This document shows, in pieces, positions 32,837 through 43,812 of a DNA stretch of 49,011 nt (within the stretch, counting starts at the first letter, position 1; each line of letters begins with the position of its first letter). The notes below the pieces were generated by a model. The model ran no database searches, was not told the origin of the DNA, and was given only the letters and a program-made list of their open reading frames with translations. The stretch is from Paraphysomonas bandaiensis (taxonomy: Eukaryota; Chrysophyceae). Both the position numbers and the translations under genes were made by a program. The stretch lies in the NCBI GenBank assembly GCA_965644295.1, contig CBFFRP010000206.1, forward strand, positions 1 through 49,011, read 5' to 3'.

Positions 32837-35800
32837 ATGAATATTTGTCTCTCCATATCTTTCCTTCTCTCTTTTTTCCTGAGAGCGAGGTGTGTATTCC
32901 ATCCATGGGGATTGATATCTTTAGGAGACACCGGGGTTACAGTGGAGTATGATGAAGCATTATTTTCAGTGAATTTCTACCAGCGGGACGCTAGGAAGTT
33001 CACACTCTCTCTACATTCCTCCCTTTGTTCCACGTCCATTTCTGAGATCTCTAGCAGCAGTGTCGGAGGTGCGGATGGAATCATCGTTTCGAGGGGAGAT
33101 TGTGGAGTGCGTGAACATGCACAGCATGCGCATGATCAAGGATACAAGTATGCACTGCTGCTTGATGACGTCGACAGAGATCCTCTCACGCCGCCGCTGG
33201 GTGTAAAGATGTTAGATATTCACACAACCCGAGTTTCCGCACAGAAATGGAAAGAGGCATATGCAGCGTATCAGCTGTCAGCGATGAATGACAAAGCGGA
33301 ACTCTTTTTGCATTTTTTGCCTCATATTACTTCGCCAATGCACACATGCCTCGTGAAGACCGAAGTGGCGCTGAATGTGTCGGCGCACTATTTTCTCCGC
33401 TCTTCTATCAAATTCTGTGTTTCCCGCGCCATATCTTTGTACTCTGACCTCAAAGTACAGTTCGATGCTGATGCATATCGAATTTCAGTCCGACTAGCCG
33501 AGCTATTATGGCAACATGATTACACTGATGATGCCTACGTGTTGATTAAGTGGTTGACCCATATGCACATATCACCAGCAACACAGAGCGAAATGCCTTC
33601 TGGAAGGGACCTCTTTCCCCTTAGAGTTCAGTTTGCATCCTTACTATTCACTATGGGTGAGTGGGCAACAGCGCGGACTATTCTTATGGACAATATTGAA
33701 GAGTTTGCACAGAATGTGCCCAGCCAGCAGGATGATGCGAACAGTTTGATGCGTGGCACATGTGCTCTAGCTGCCCTATCAACGTTTGCCACGCTTAACA
33801 CCTATTCGGGGATGCATGAGGGAAATGATCGCAGTGAACTCTACCAAGATGACTGGACTGTCCCGGGCAGTCGTCTTTCACATCCGTCCAGTCGCCAAGA
33901 TATTGTCCCCATGAATCACCCCGATCTCAACCTGAGTGTGTGTATAGATCTTATGCTAGCACAAGGCGACGAGGATCCAGATGAATTCTATGCTCAGTGG
34001 GTTACTGATATATCTTCGACATATTCTAATCACCCATCGTTATGGCTCGTCGCTGGTGAACTCGAGTTTGTGAGCAAACGGTATGGAATTTTGAATGTTG
34101 TAGGTTATATCGCTGCACTCTCAGCGTGGTTTACGGAATCAGAAAAAGGTCCCACAACTCACATGCGTAAATACTTGAGCTTGTTAGAATCGTCTATGGC
34201 TTGCAACGAAGATAACACTATCCAAACACAAAAGAAAAAGTGGTGCGATGGTTCTCTATTCTCTTTGGCAGGTATGCCCCGGTCTTCGCTTAATGGTATG
34301 AAAAAGCATTTGGGCGTGCGACGCAACACAGCCATACGCCGTATAGCCATACGGTACTTTCTGAACGATATGTCTGAGGTTCACGTCCGCATGGGAGTGT
34401 TTTGGGATGAATATGGGGCGTTCTCTTCTTCACAACGGCATTTTATAGCGCGGGTAGAGGGGCTTTCATGCCTCTACACTGCTGCAGGCAGTAATACGGG
34501 ATCATCGGAATGTATCACTAAAACAGCTTCTCTGGGATGTCTCTTTCCACGGGGAATTGTAACTACACCGGTTGTATTCAGCAACAATGATGAGTTTCTG
34601 GGCTTTCGGGAGGAACAACTACGAGCTATAGCTGCTGCTCACAACATACTAGCCAATGTGTTAGATGAATCAAGTGCAGATAATGCACAGGAGAGGAATA
34701 TGCTCATTGCTACGGAGCGGAAAGTGACATCAACTCCTCCCGGTATGATGGTGGGGTATCAGTATGAACTGCAGATGATGGGAGATCGCTCTGTGACAAT
34801 GCACTCCGTTGAGACGTCGGGCTTGGCGTTGCTAAAGGCTAGCAATATGCTACAAGACATGTGTGAAGTGTCTGGTATCGAAAGAGTTTTGGAAGTGTCA
34901 CCTGATGTGAAACACAACAGTCAATCTGGGTATATTCGTGTTGGATTCCTGTCACGATATTTCTATGATCATTCCGTTGGAAGGCTGATTTATAAAGTGG
35001 TAGAAGGGCTGAGCGTGTTACAGACTTTTGAGGTTAATCTCCTCTGCATATGCTGTAGTAACTTGGACGGAGATGATGCTGTGCGCCGCACGCTGAGGAA
35101 TGCATCTAATCTTGTCGTGACTGATTTAGGCGGTGAATATGATAGCGAATACCAATGTTCCCTTCGTTTCTCCTCTAATCCGCTGGAAATAAGATCTGCC
35201 CAACAGAGGGTTATAGACTTGCATCTGGACATTTTGGTATACCCTGAAGTAGGCATGGATGCTATCACAATGTCATTTGCTGCACGCCGCCTATCTCCCA
35301 TACAGATGGTGTTTTGGGGACATCCAGTCAGTCAGGTATGTTGTATCGATATTTTTTTCCTGATGAATTTCTCCTTATTGATGTCCTAGGGACTATCAAC
35401 AATAGATTACTTTATTTCTTCAGAACTTTTTGACGTCCATAACCCAAAGTGTCAGTATCCTAGGTTCGCACATGTCTACTATGCCCGATATGCATGCTCT
35501 TTTTTTTCTTTTGTGTCTAGTTATTGTGTATGCTTTTATAAAGAAGGCTGTTTTATGTAATATGCCCTGTGGAAACTGCAGGCTAGGACAAGAAAAATGT
35601 CCGGTAGGTTTTACTTCCACTGAACAAACAGTGTTGTTACCTGGACTCGGTACATTTTTTCTTCGTCCGGCAATTCCTGGTAATTTCAGCGTCGCCGATA
35701 ACGAGGCGCTCTTTCCGTATACTTCACTGGATGGCTTAGTGGCACCGGACACAGAAATGCATTTGTACATACTTCCACATACCATAATGAAATACAGTAC

Positions 35801-36788
35801 AGGTCATTTTAGCATTTTTTTAAATGTGTATTGCTTGAACTGCGTGGCTTTGATATCACACTAAGTATTTATGCAGCATTTATACGTACACTTGCGTACA
35901 TTCTGATCAAAGATAAAGGGGCGGTAATATTGATCTTGTATTCATCAAATCAAAGACTCTGGTTCGAAAAATTGCGACGGAGTGTCGAGTTACAAGTAAA
36001 GCGTTTGGTTTGCCAAACTAGCATTACACCAGAGGCTCTGTACGATTTTCCAGAAACAGATATATACGATAGCTTTGCTTGTGTGTCGGCAGGATGTGAT
36101 ATGTGCTGCGAATGTGTGGATTCTGCTGTGGTCCACCCCATATCCAGGAGATTGGTAATGTTGCCCAAGCTATCGCGAGAAAGCTATCACCGAGTTCTTC
36201 TGCAAAGGTGAGGTCACCCTATTTTGTCCATTATATATAGTGGACTTATTTTACAGACTGTATTGATGTTGTTTATGCATGTCAGGTCTGTTGTGTTAGA
36301 TCCTTTTCCATTTGGTATGGGAGTTACTGCTTTGGAATCCTTTTCATTGGGCGTGCCTATTATAACACTCCCGATGTACCAGGTATTATGGATACTCTTG
36401 TATCGTAGACTTGTGTATACGTAGATATTGTAAGTGCTGTAGTAATACTTCAATTTTTTGAATACTTGCTGATTCTGAGGTGCGCATCTTTTACTGTTCG
36501 TTATTGTTGTTATAGTCTGCCCCTCCACTGGTACTTGGCATGATCCGAAGAATGGGAGTTGACGGCTCTACGATGATTGCAGACAACATTACTGAATATG
36601 TCAACCTCGCCATAAGGATGGCTAGTTCTCAATTTTCTCGTGAAGAGATAGTTAGGTCAATATTATCCCGTGCTGATGTACTTTTCGAAGATTCTGCAGT
36701 AATTGGTGACTGGGAAGAAATGTTGAATTTTGTGTATACAACTGTTCGTAATGGGATAGAGAATATTGGAGCAAGGTCTATTGGGTAA
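32837..36788 (+). CDS. GT41 glycosyltransferase (OGT/SPINDLY type) with signal peptide
   Basis: Six exons are proposed: 32837-35335, 35390 to ~35463, ~35582-35802, 35877-36207, 36286-36382 and 36516-36788, about 1,160 residues. The exon 2/3 boundary is uncertain. Residues 1-19 (MNICLSISFLLSFFLRARC) look like a secretory signal. The ~600-residue middle region is helical. The C-terminal catalytic region has GT41 signatures: GYIRVGFLSRYFYDHSVGRL, DILVYPEVGMD, QMVFWGHPVSQGLSTIDYFI, LLPGLGTFF, LPKLSRESYH, VVLDPFPFGMGVTALES and LGVPIITLP. GT41 enzymes transfer GlcNAc or fucose to Ser/Thr of proteins, classically in cytosol and nucleus. A signal peptide would place this one in the secretory pathway. 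Confidence 0.85.
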
Positions 36789-37430
36789 TAGAATATTTTG
36801 ACTATCCGAAGCTGACATTAGGATGATAGAAATTTATCCACTGCACCTTTAAACTTACTCAGTAATCAATTATTAAAATTGTGATAAACATCTCTGAATT
36901 CATTGTCGCTCATTAAATTCATATTCTCAGTACTCACTACTACTAGTCAATACTATCATATCTTAGACACGATTTACATGCAATATATTTCAGATATAAT
37001 AGAATATTTCGACTATTCGAAGCTACTCCTACGTGTGTACTTAAAGCTTGTTGAAGCCTATCGCTAGTAGCCATCCTGTATTCTATGTAGCAATAAAATA
37101 CAGAACCAACAGGACTACAATATTAGAGTAACTATAAAAAGTATAGCTGTTAAATACATGATTTGTAGAATAGAATAGTGGTTTTGGTGATGTCTCCACA
37201 ATCAGAGTGCTATATTAATTTCGTAGAAAGAGCTCTGACACTTTTTGGGCTTCTTTGGACGTTGTACAATGAGTAATGTAACATGTCCTTTACTAGCTTG
37301 TTTGTTGTAGACACTCCATTGTCGCTAAAGTATTAATTAGCTAATATTGATGAGGTTAGTACGATTCTTACAGACGCAGTAATAGTAATTTTGTTGTGCT
37401 GAATACTGTTCTCGAATCATTCACAGAGAC
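36789..37430 (+). repeat. Intergenic region with a direct duplication
   Basis: AATAGAATATTTTGACTATC with CGAAGCT at ~36788-36815 recurs as AATAGAATATTTCGACTATT with CGAAGCT at ~37000-37024. Otherwise A/T-rich with no gene. Confidence 0.45.
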
Positions 37431-37730
37431 AGATACATATTTGCAGTTATATATGACACAGACACATAGATGTTTGAAGTATATATGTGTCACAGACGTG
37501 TATTTGTGTGAAGTTGGCATATGGCACATATATATAAGTGCAGGACACTTGTGACAGAGGCATATGTATGTAGGTATGTATGTATGCGTGCAGCATGTAT
37601 GTAACTATATATGTGACACATATAATTCATACATATATGTGCATGCAGTACATATATAACACAGATATATATACTTTTGTGCAATATATGTAATTAAGAC
37701 GTCTATGTACAATACACATGTGACAGATAG
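37430..37730. repeat. ATATGTG/ACACATA low-complexity stretch
   Basis: About 300 bases of degenerate TATATGTG, GACACA and ATGTATG words, microsatellite-like. Open frames here are artefacts of composition. Confidence 0.7.
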
Positions 37731-38690
37731 ATCTATGAGGGTGCAATTCACATAATGAAGTATAGGGGAGGTGATATATGACTATAAGATGTCGCCACTT
37801 TTACAACACCCATCATTCACACCATAGCCCATCACTTAAAGACTGTCCCAGTTGGTTGGAATAGTGGAATTTCAGTTGCGGGAGCCATGAAGTATGAGGG
37901 ACAGATGATCGGAGCGGGATTTAGCTCAAACTTAAAAAATTCAAGAATTTGGAAGAGCAGCAAGATGTACATGAGGACATGCTGACACATGTGGTAGCTT
38001 GTATTGGCTGGTGGAGATGTGAGTAAGAGTGTTGGATATCATCATCAATATCTGAAAACTGAAAAAAGTGAACAACATGGTTTTGACTGAGAGTGGTGAA
38101 AGGTAACCCTTGTTGGGTATTCCAATCCACTCCTGTACATGGACTGGACTGACTATACATATCCTACATCATATTTCCTTGAGACTTATACTCTTGTGTA
38201 CTGATGTCATACTGCTGTCCACACGACGAACACTGTATGGCTGTGTTCAAGGATCTTTTGCTTCCTGTGTCCAGCTCCCTGACAGTCTTTTGTTTTTTTA
38301 GTGGGCGTCCGTGGTTTGCAAAAAATGTCCAGGTTTTGTTTTTTTTCCGCGGCGTCCGGACCACTAAAAAAGGTTTTCGCCTCCGGACTTTTGCATGCAA
38401 ATCCACCAAGAGTTTTTTAGCCGACCACAAGACCGAGGGCCAAAAAGATGGCCGTACAGCATCACATTTTCCCGCTAGGCAACAGGATATCCGATATGGG
38501 ATTTTATGTCCACATGCGTGCGGCATGGCTGTATTTCCTTTCGAATTTGCCAACATAATGATTATCTGTCTATAATAATCTACGACACTGGCCGACTGAA
38601 TTGATTACATATTGTATCCATTTTGTCCTCAATCTGTAATATGATCGAATTTAATTCAGGTGGGTTAAATAAAGATTATTTTCAATTGAT
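37731..38690. other. Intergenic; G/C-richer island with opposing ORFs
   Basis: Between 38164 and 38575 frames of 123-130 codons are open on both strands. The minus-strand product is basic (KVRRRKPFLVVRTPRKKNK) with one CSSC pair. A short inverted match (TTTTTTAGTGG at 38294 against CCACTAAAAAA at 38361) flanks a repeated GCGTCCG. This could be a mobile-element fragment. I cannot support a gene here. Confidence 0.25.
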
Positions 38691-38696
38691 GGTAAT

Positions 38697-39659
38697 TTGT
38701 TGTGGCCAGAGAATGCCCCTCGGCGATCGTTTTCGAAGGATTTACCTCCTATTCATGTTTGCGGTATTGAACTGAGCAATCAGTTTCTCCTCCGTGTTGC
38801 AGCATTTAGCTTCCTTCTATTTGTTGTTGCTGAAATAATAGGAGCATTGGCATCCAATTCCCTTTCACTCTTGGGTGATGCAGGCGCGATGTCTGTTGAC
38901 GTATTCACGGTAAACTATTTGGTGGATCCATATTGGTCTTTTAATTTTGTGTAGTATTTTTGTAATATGTACTCAGAACATGTAAAAGCAACCAGAGGCA
39001 GTGTAGATAACACCACCAGATTCGTATTGGAAGTAGGTGTCCCGACATTTTCAATAACTGCACTACTTGCGGTTACTGCATGGATTACTTACGACGCCGT
39101 TCTGGTTTTGATGGATCCTGATGCAGATAATGTAAATGTATACTTTCTCTACGGTTTTGCGAGTGGAAATGCACTGGTAGACATAATCTGCGCTGTTCTA
39201 TTCTATCTTCGCCGGAGAGATGTACTGCAGCAGTCGAGTTCTCTGTATGAGTCTTTCGCAAAGAAGCAGGCGTCTAAAGATGTTTCATCAACTAGCAATT
39301 CTAGAGCTCGTGCGAGCTCGTTATCACTCATGCCCATTATGAATCTCAACATGGCAAGCGCACTAACCCACGTCGGTGGGGATACTCTCCGCACTGGTGC
39401 GGTTTTTATTGCAGCAGTGGTCGCGAGCGCGACTAACGTGAAGGGGGCAGTTTGTGATGCTTGGGCAGCGATAGTAGTCACCATAACAATTGTATTTCTT
39501 GTTGTTCCATTGACGAGTGAAATATGGACCCATGCGAAGAGCCACCCATTTCTCGCCGGAAACGATGTGCCAGAGGAGCGACCAAGTGAGGTGGCAACAG
39601 AAGTTTCTAACAGTATTCACCAGACTAAAACTATGGTTAATGGAGAATCGAAGGCTTAG
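38697..39659 (+). CDS. Cation diffusion facilitator (CDF/ZnT) family transporter
   Basis: Exon 38697-38909 joins 38955-39659 across a 45-base intron (GTAAAC...GTGTAG), which restores DVFT|YFCNMYSEHVKATRG. No in-frame ATG opens the first exon, so the true start is probably upstream, in an unseen exon. Membrane segments include FLLRVAAFSFLLFVVAEIIG and FSITALLAVTAWITYDAVLV. The CDF signatures SNSLSLLGDAGAMSVDVFT and NMNMASALTHVGGDTLRTG-like (LNMASALTHVGGD) mark TM2 and TM5. The TM2 metal ligand that is His (or Asp) in the family is Ala64, four before Asp68; TM5 keeps HVGGD. The usual C-terminal cytosolic domain is replaced by a short acidic tail. It would move divalent metals across an organelle or plasma membrane. 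Confidence 0.8.
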
Positions 39660-41486
39660 TACATTATAGGATATTAGGAGTTCTTTAGTATATATTTATA
39701 TCGTAGTAACTTGAAATAAGTGAGCCTGCTCCTGACATGCAATGGTTAGACTTGACGTGTATCATGAAATGAATATATGTGTCACAAAGCCATAACTTAA
39801 TTAATTAAATGAGTTTATGTATACCTGTCTTGAGTATTGCGTTGTTGAGCAATTAAGACCTGTATTTTGAATGACAACCATTATTAGAATAATACCGTAG
39901 TCAGAGACACTACTATATGAAAGATAGTATTATATGAAATTTAATGAAGTTTAAGTTTAGAAAAACTGAAATATTTGGATTGCATACTATGATCGTGACA
40001 ATAGAAGATTTGATAACATTAATTAGTAGTTCAAAAGATATAAATCTAGTGATTAATAAGTGAAACTTGTTAACTTATTTTCATATTGGGACTGTGAAAT
40101 AACTTATATATCTGAAATTGAACTCACAGTAGTGAACGCCTAATTATTTAAAATAGGCGTGTAAGCGTGTAAGGGTCAGAGCTAATGTAGTAAAACAATT
40201 TAACTAACTTGTGCTTAACTCCCATATTCTACTGTTTAACGCCACAAAGCTGCTTGTGCGACACCGCAAGCATGCAAAGACTTTCGCTCTATCACTCAAA
40301 GCAAACGCAGTTAGCAAGCAGAATGTTGATATCTTGGCATCTGCTGACTTCAGGCTGATATATGGTGAACATCCCGGGTGCTTAACTTCAGCAGGCAGCC
40401 CAATACCCCGGTTACCCTTGAGGTGGGCCCATTCCCGGACGCCTATTTATTCGTCAAGCTCAAAGACGTTTACACAAGTGACACTAATTTGTGTCCCTTT
40501 TATTTAGCTATGAGTGGGCAAAACATTTTCTGCTGACTGCTGCCTATATATGCGGCTCACCTTAGTTTCCCGGAGAACTATTTCCGGTACTTATCCTCCA
40601 GAACACCACGGAAAGGCGCGAGTCCGACTTTGTTGAGTGTGTTGTCCTCAATACGCTCGAAGTATATTGCCATATTTGTAGCTATTCTTTCCCCTTTAGT
40701 AACTGTCTTTCTGCAACAGTAGCTGGTAGCAGAAATGCTTTCTAAGCAACTATATATGCCTTTCTAAATTCTAAAAATATCAAGAACTGCACAGCCCAAA
40801 AGATCTGTACATGTAAGGCCCATCTATAGATCTATAGATCTATAGCCGTGAGTAACTTACTTAGCCAACAACCCAGAATACTTTTTTTTGTTCAATGCAG
40901 ATTTTAGCTTTTAGTATTAGTAAGAAGAAAGTTGTAATTATTAAAGCGTAAAGTGCTGAACACAGTAATGTAGAAATAGTGAATAATAATGCAGAACATA
41001 ACTATCACACACAATGGAATAGTTAGAAGTATAACTGATAATGACGATCACGTATATTTCAACAGGTAATTTCTCTAATTCAGTTCATGATATATTTCAT
41101 TGAACATCATAACTCACATAAGATATATAATAATATGTTCTTTATGTCACTTAGATACAATTTGAGGTTATGAGATATACAGAAACTAAATGCTAGGTGC
41201 AAATGTTATTTAGAGTTAACTCATTTACCGTCGTTGCAGAGATATTGCTACTAAATTGCTTTCAAAGTTTTATCACCTTCTTAATAATACCCATTCGATT
41301 ACGACTTTACTATGACGTTTTCAAAGGAGCTGGCTCAGTAAAATATCAACATTAGACCCTTAGGTATCACACAAGGGTCAAAAGTAGATAATCGCAACGT
41401 TTCATATGCATTGGGGGTAATATGTTTATTAGCAAAACAGCAGCGAGTCAAGGCTGGATTACATTTTATGAATCAGCACTATCCAC
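39660..41486. repeat. Intergenic region with LTR fragments and a dispersed repeat
   Basis: TGTTGAGCAATTAAGACCTG at 39843 looks like the start of a decayed copia LTR. 40363-40540 is the reverse complement of 48820-49011 (about 85-90% by eye). 40985-41125 is a family-D LTR fragment. A 10-base palindromic repeat (TCTATAGATC, 2.5 units) lies at ~40825-40845. Frames in 40211-40507 and 40560-40720 are open but unrecognised. Confidence 0.5.
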
Positions 41487-41919
41487 TTAGTTGTTCTTGG
41501 GCTTTTGACGTACTGGAGGCTCACGAACTCTTCTTCCCTCAGCAGATCGCACACGGACAATTCTCTGGTGAACAGCTGCCTCAATGCAGTAATATTGCTT
41601 AATGTACAGTTTGGGTAGAGCGTAGTTCTCGTAGGCAGAGGCGTCACGGATATCTCTCAATGAAGAGGCATCAACAATATTTCTGAATTAAACGCAACTA
41701 AATTCTAGGCCATTAATTACACAATCGCAATCGTACCTGACTATGAATCTCTTGATGGCCTTATCCTTTGGGATAGCCTTGGCAGTAGACACGCATCTAA
41801 GTAAAGTATACAAGTAAAAATTATTTCGAATAATCCTGAGACACAAATACGCACCTGACACGATTGACGTGACCTCTGCCGTGCTTGTTGCGTCCGTGAT
41901 TCCTTCTCTTGACAGTCAT
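41487..41919 (-). CDS. RPS26: Ribosomal protein eS26, three exons
   Basis: Exons 41919-41855, 41796-41737 and 41682-41487 join in frame to give 106 residues. The introns (58 and 54 bases) have GTGCGT and GTACGA donors and TTAG/TCAG acceptors. The product starts MTVKRRNHGRNKHGRGHVNR and has AKAIPKDKAIKRFIVRNIV and YALPKLYIKQYYC, all diagnostic of eS26. This small-subunit protein contacts the mRNA exit region and the 3' end of 18S rRNA. In the family, two CXXC pairs bind zinc. Here they read CVST and CIEA, so the second Cys of each pair is lost. The basic C-terminus (VRSAEGRRVREPPVRQK) is retained. It was missed as a single ORF because of its small exons. Confidence 0.95.
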
Positions 41920-42336
41920 GATCACTCACCCAAGTATTCCCGCCTTAACAGTGTGCAAGTATTATCCCTCCTCTCTATTTCACTGTGATTGGTACAAAAA
42001 TAATTATAGTTGCACCCATCAAATCACTGCCTCTAATCTCGGTATCATGAACAGGTTTTCAGTTTTAACCTCCATTCGTTGTGATATTGCTGTTTTTCCC
42101 AATTACCACATGTGTTTTTTGTGTACTGGATAAAATAGCTTTTAAAATATGCCACCATCACAAGCAGGCAGTAGGAGCCAGTAACTCTCATAGAAACAAA
42201 GAGTGCGATGTCCGAATAACACAAGGATGTTCTGGTGATGCACTATTGATATGTACGTGAATCTATAGGTTGGTGGTATTGTTTCCATAAGTAAGTGTTA
42301 ATTCCTTGTAAAACGAGCCATACAACCGTACTGCAT
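41920..42336. promoter_or_regulatory. Divergent spacer between eS26 and a methyltransferase-like gene
   Basis: 417 bases, A/T-rich, no repeat match. The spacer should contain the eS26 promoter. An upstream exon of the + strand gene could also lie here, since that frame is open above its first ATG, with an AG near 42288. Confidence 0.3.
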
Positions 42337-43224
42337 ATGCTACGTAATTGTTACAAGAAGGATCGAGAAGTTCTCGCTATGGATGCGGTGGAATGGTTGA
42401 TATCTTCTGACGCTGTATTCGAAGGAAGTGTTTTTACTGGGATTCCTGATATGTATGACGTGTATGATTTTGTATCGACAAAAGAAATCGGGATTGCTCA
42501 AAGAGCTATCGACTACCAAAATTGGTATATGACAGTAGTTGAAGCAATATTCCAGCGTCTTGCAACTGGCCAATGTGCTATATTTTCTCAAACTGATGCC
42601 AAAGTGATTGACAGAGAAGGAAATGTGTTGTGTTGGATTGATAAGAGTCATTTGTGTTCCGTTGCGGCTGAGAAATATGGATGTCGCCTATTGTGGCATA
42701 AAATTGCACTGAATAGTGATGCAGAGGTGTCTAGTCACAGGCCGTGCTACACGCATCTGGTGGCTTATGGGAGGAATTTTACTTATCGTACACAACTTTT
42801 CCGCACGCCGGATGTCATTGACCGTGGGCTCATGACATGGCAGAAGGCTACCGGTTTAGAAGCCTGCATTTTGTGTATTTCTTTTATTAAGTACATCGTT
42901 GGGGCACATAAGGTGATTAATCCTTTCTGTGGTTGGGGTACTGTGCTGGCTGTGGCAAATTGCTTTGGACTGGCGGCGCTAGGCGTAGAAGTTCTTCCTA
43001 AGCGTGCTAGACGTGCAATGACTCGAAATCTCCGGGAAATTATAGACAGAATTCCTGCAGAGAAACTAATTAAACTCGGGGTACAGTGTAACGAGGGGCT
43101 AGATGGCGTCGTTTCTGAGTTGAAAGAGGATATCCTTTTAGAGAATATGGATTCCGAGCAATATTCCGATGTAGATGACATCGGCATGGAAGATAAATAC
43201 CGGGAAAATAAGCCTTATAGCTAG
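42337..43224 (+). CDS. Putative SAM-dependent methyltransferase-like protein
   Basis: A 295-residue frame from ATG 42337; the frame is open upstream to 42295, so a 5' exon is possible. The N-terminal half has conserved-looking blocks: DAVEWL, GSVFTGIPDMYDV, IDKSHLCSVAAEKYGCRLLW and HKIAL. The C-terminal half has a Rossmann-type motif I, KVINPFCGWGTVLAVANCFG followed by LAALGVEV, as in nucleic-acid methyltransferases of the THUMP/TrmG10 kind. A catalytic motif IV (DPPY-like) is not evident. The C-terminal 40 residues are acidic. The substrate is unknown; RNA modification is one possibility. Confidence 0.6.
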   Translation: MLRNCYKKDREVLAMDAVEWLISSDAVFEGSVFTGIPDMYDVYDFVSTKEIGIAQRAIDYQNWYMTVVEAIFQRLATGQCAIFSQTDAKVIDREGNVLCWIDKSHLCSVAAEKYGCRLLWHKIALNSDAEVSSHRPCYTHLVAYGRNFTYRTQLFRTPDVIDRGLMTWQKATGLEACILCISFIKYIVGAHKVINPFCGWGTVLAVANCFGLAALGVEVLPKRARRAMTRNLREIIDRIPAEKLIKLGVQCNEGLDGVVSELKEDILLENMDSEQYSDVDDIGMEDKYRENKPYS

Positions 43225-43395
43225 TACTTGTTTTTATATTCCAAAGGACATTAGACAAGCTAATTATGTATAGATAATCTCATTTTGAACGTCGTATTTG
43301 CTAGACATGTAGCAATTTTTCGGTGAAATTACTCTAATTTTAGAGCTGCGAAGGAATCATTTGTCAGATATGACTTTACTTCTGCGAGGCCAGCA

Positions 43396-43519
43396 TGTTG
43401 AATTCTGCTGTATGATACAATATATATTGTATAGTTGAAGTAAGCAAATAGTATGCAATAGTTTAATCAACTCGTTGGTGTAACGGGATGACTATGTAAG
43501 GCATAGGATTGACTGTCCG
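43396..43519 (+). repeat. Decayed LTR start, target of the family-A insertion
   Basis: TGTTGAATTCTGCTGTATG at 43396 resembles the LTR start of element C (TGTTGAGTTCTGCTATATG). The sequence is cut at 43519 by the family-A element and its GTCCG duplication. Confidence 0.4.
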
Positions 43520-43812
43520 TGTTGAGATCTGAAGATTCTATATACTTGCAATTGAGTGCAGTATTATGTGAGATGCAAGGATCGAAAGATATATATGTAA
43601 TTAGTACATTATATTATGTAGTATGAAACTGAAGTAGAAGTGGATGACTATACAGGATACGATCACTGAGTGGGTGGTTTGTACACTATAGTAGTAAATG
43701 AATGGTGTTGAACACATCGAACACAACTTAGGTTCTTTATCATGTAATGTTTATAATTTCATCTTATCAGTTGAGAATAGTAAACCTTAGCAAATAATGT
43801 CAACTTCTGTTA
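43520..43812 (+). repeat. 5' LTR of family-A copia
   Basis: It begins TGTTGAGATCTG and ends TTCTGTTA, so the terminal dinucleotides are TG...TA rather than TG...CA. The gag ATG at 43797 lies inside it. No promoter element can be assigned with confidence. Confidence 0.97.

Noticed and set aside
37490-37684. Minus-strand ORF with repeated His/Ile/Tyr
   Set aside because: Pure product of the ATATGTG microsatellite.
38204-38575. 123-codon + strand ORF
   Set aside because: Overlaps an equally long minus-strand frame; neither has recognisable domains or splice context.
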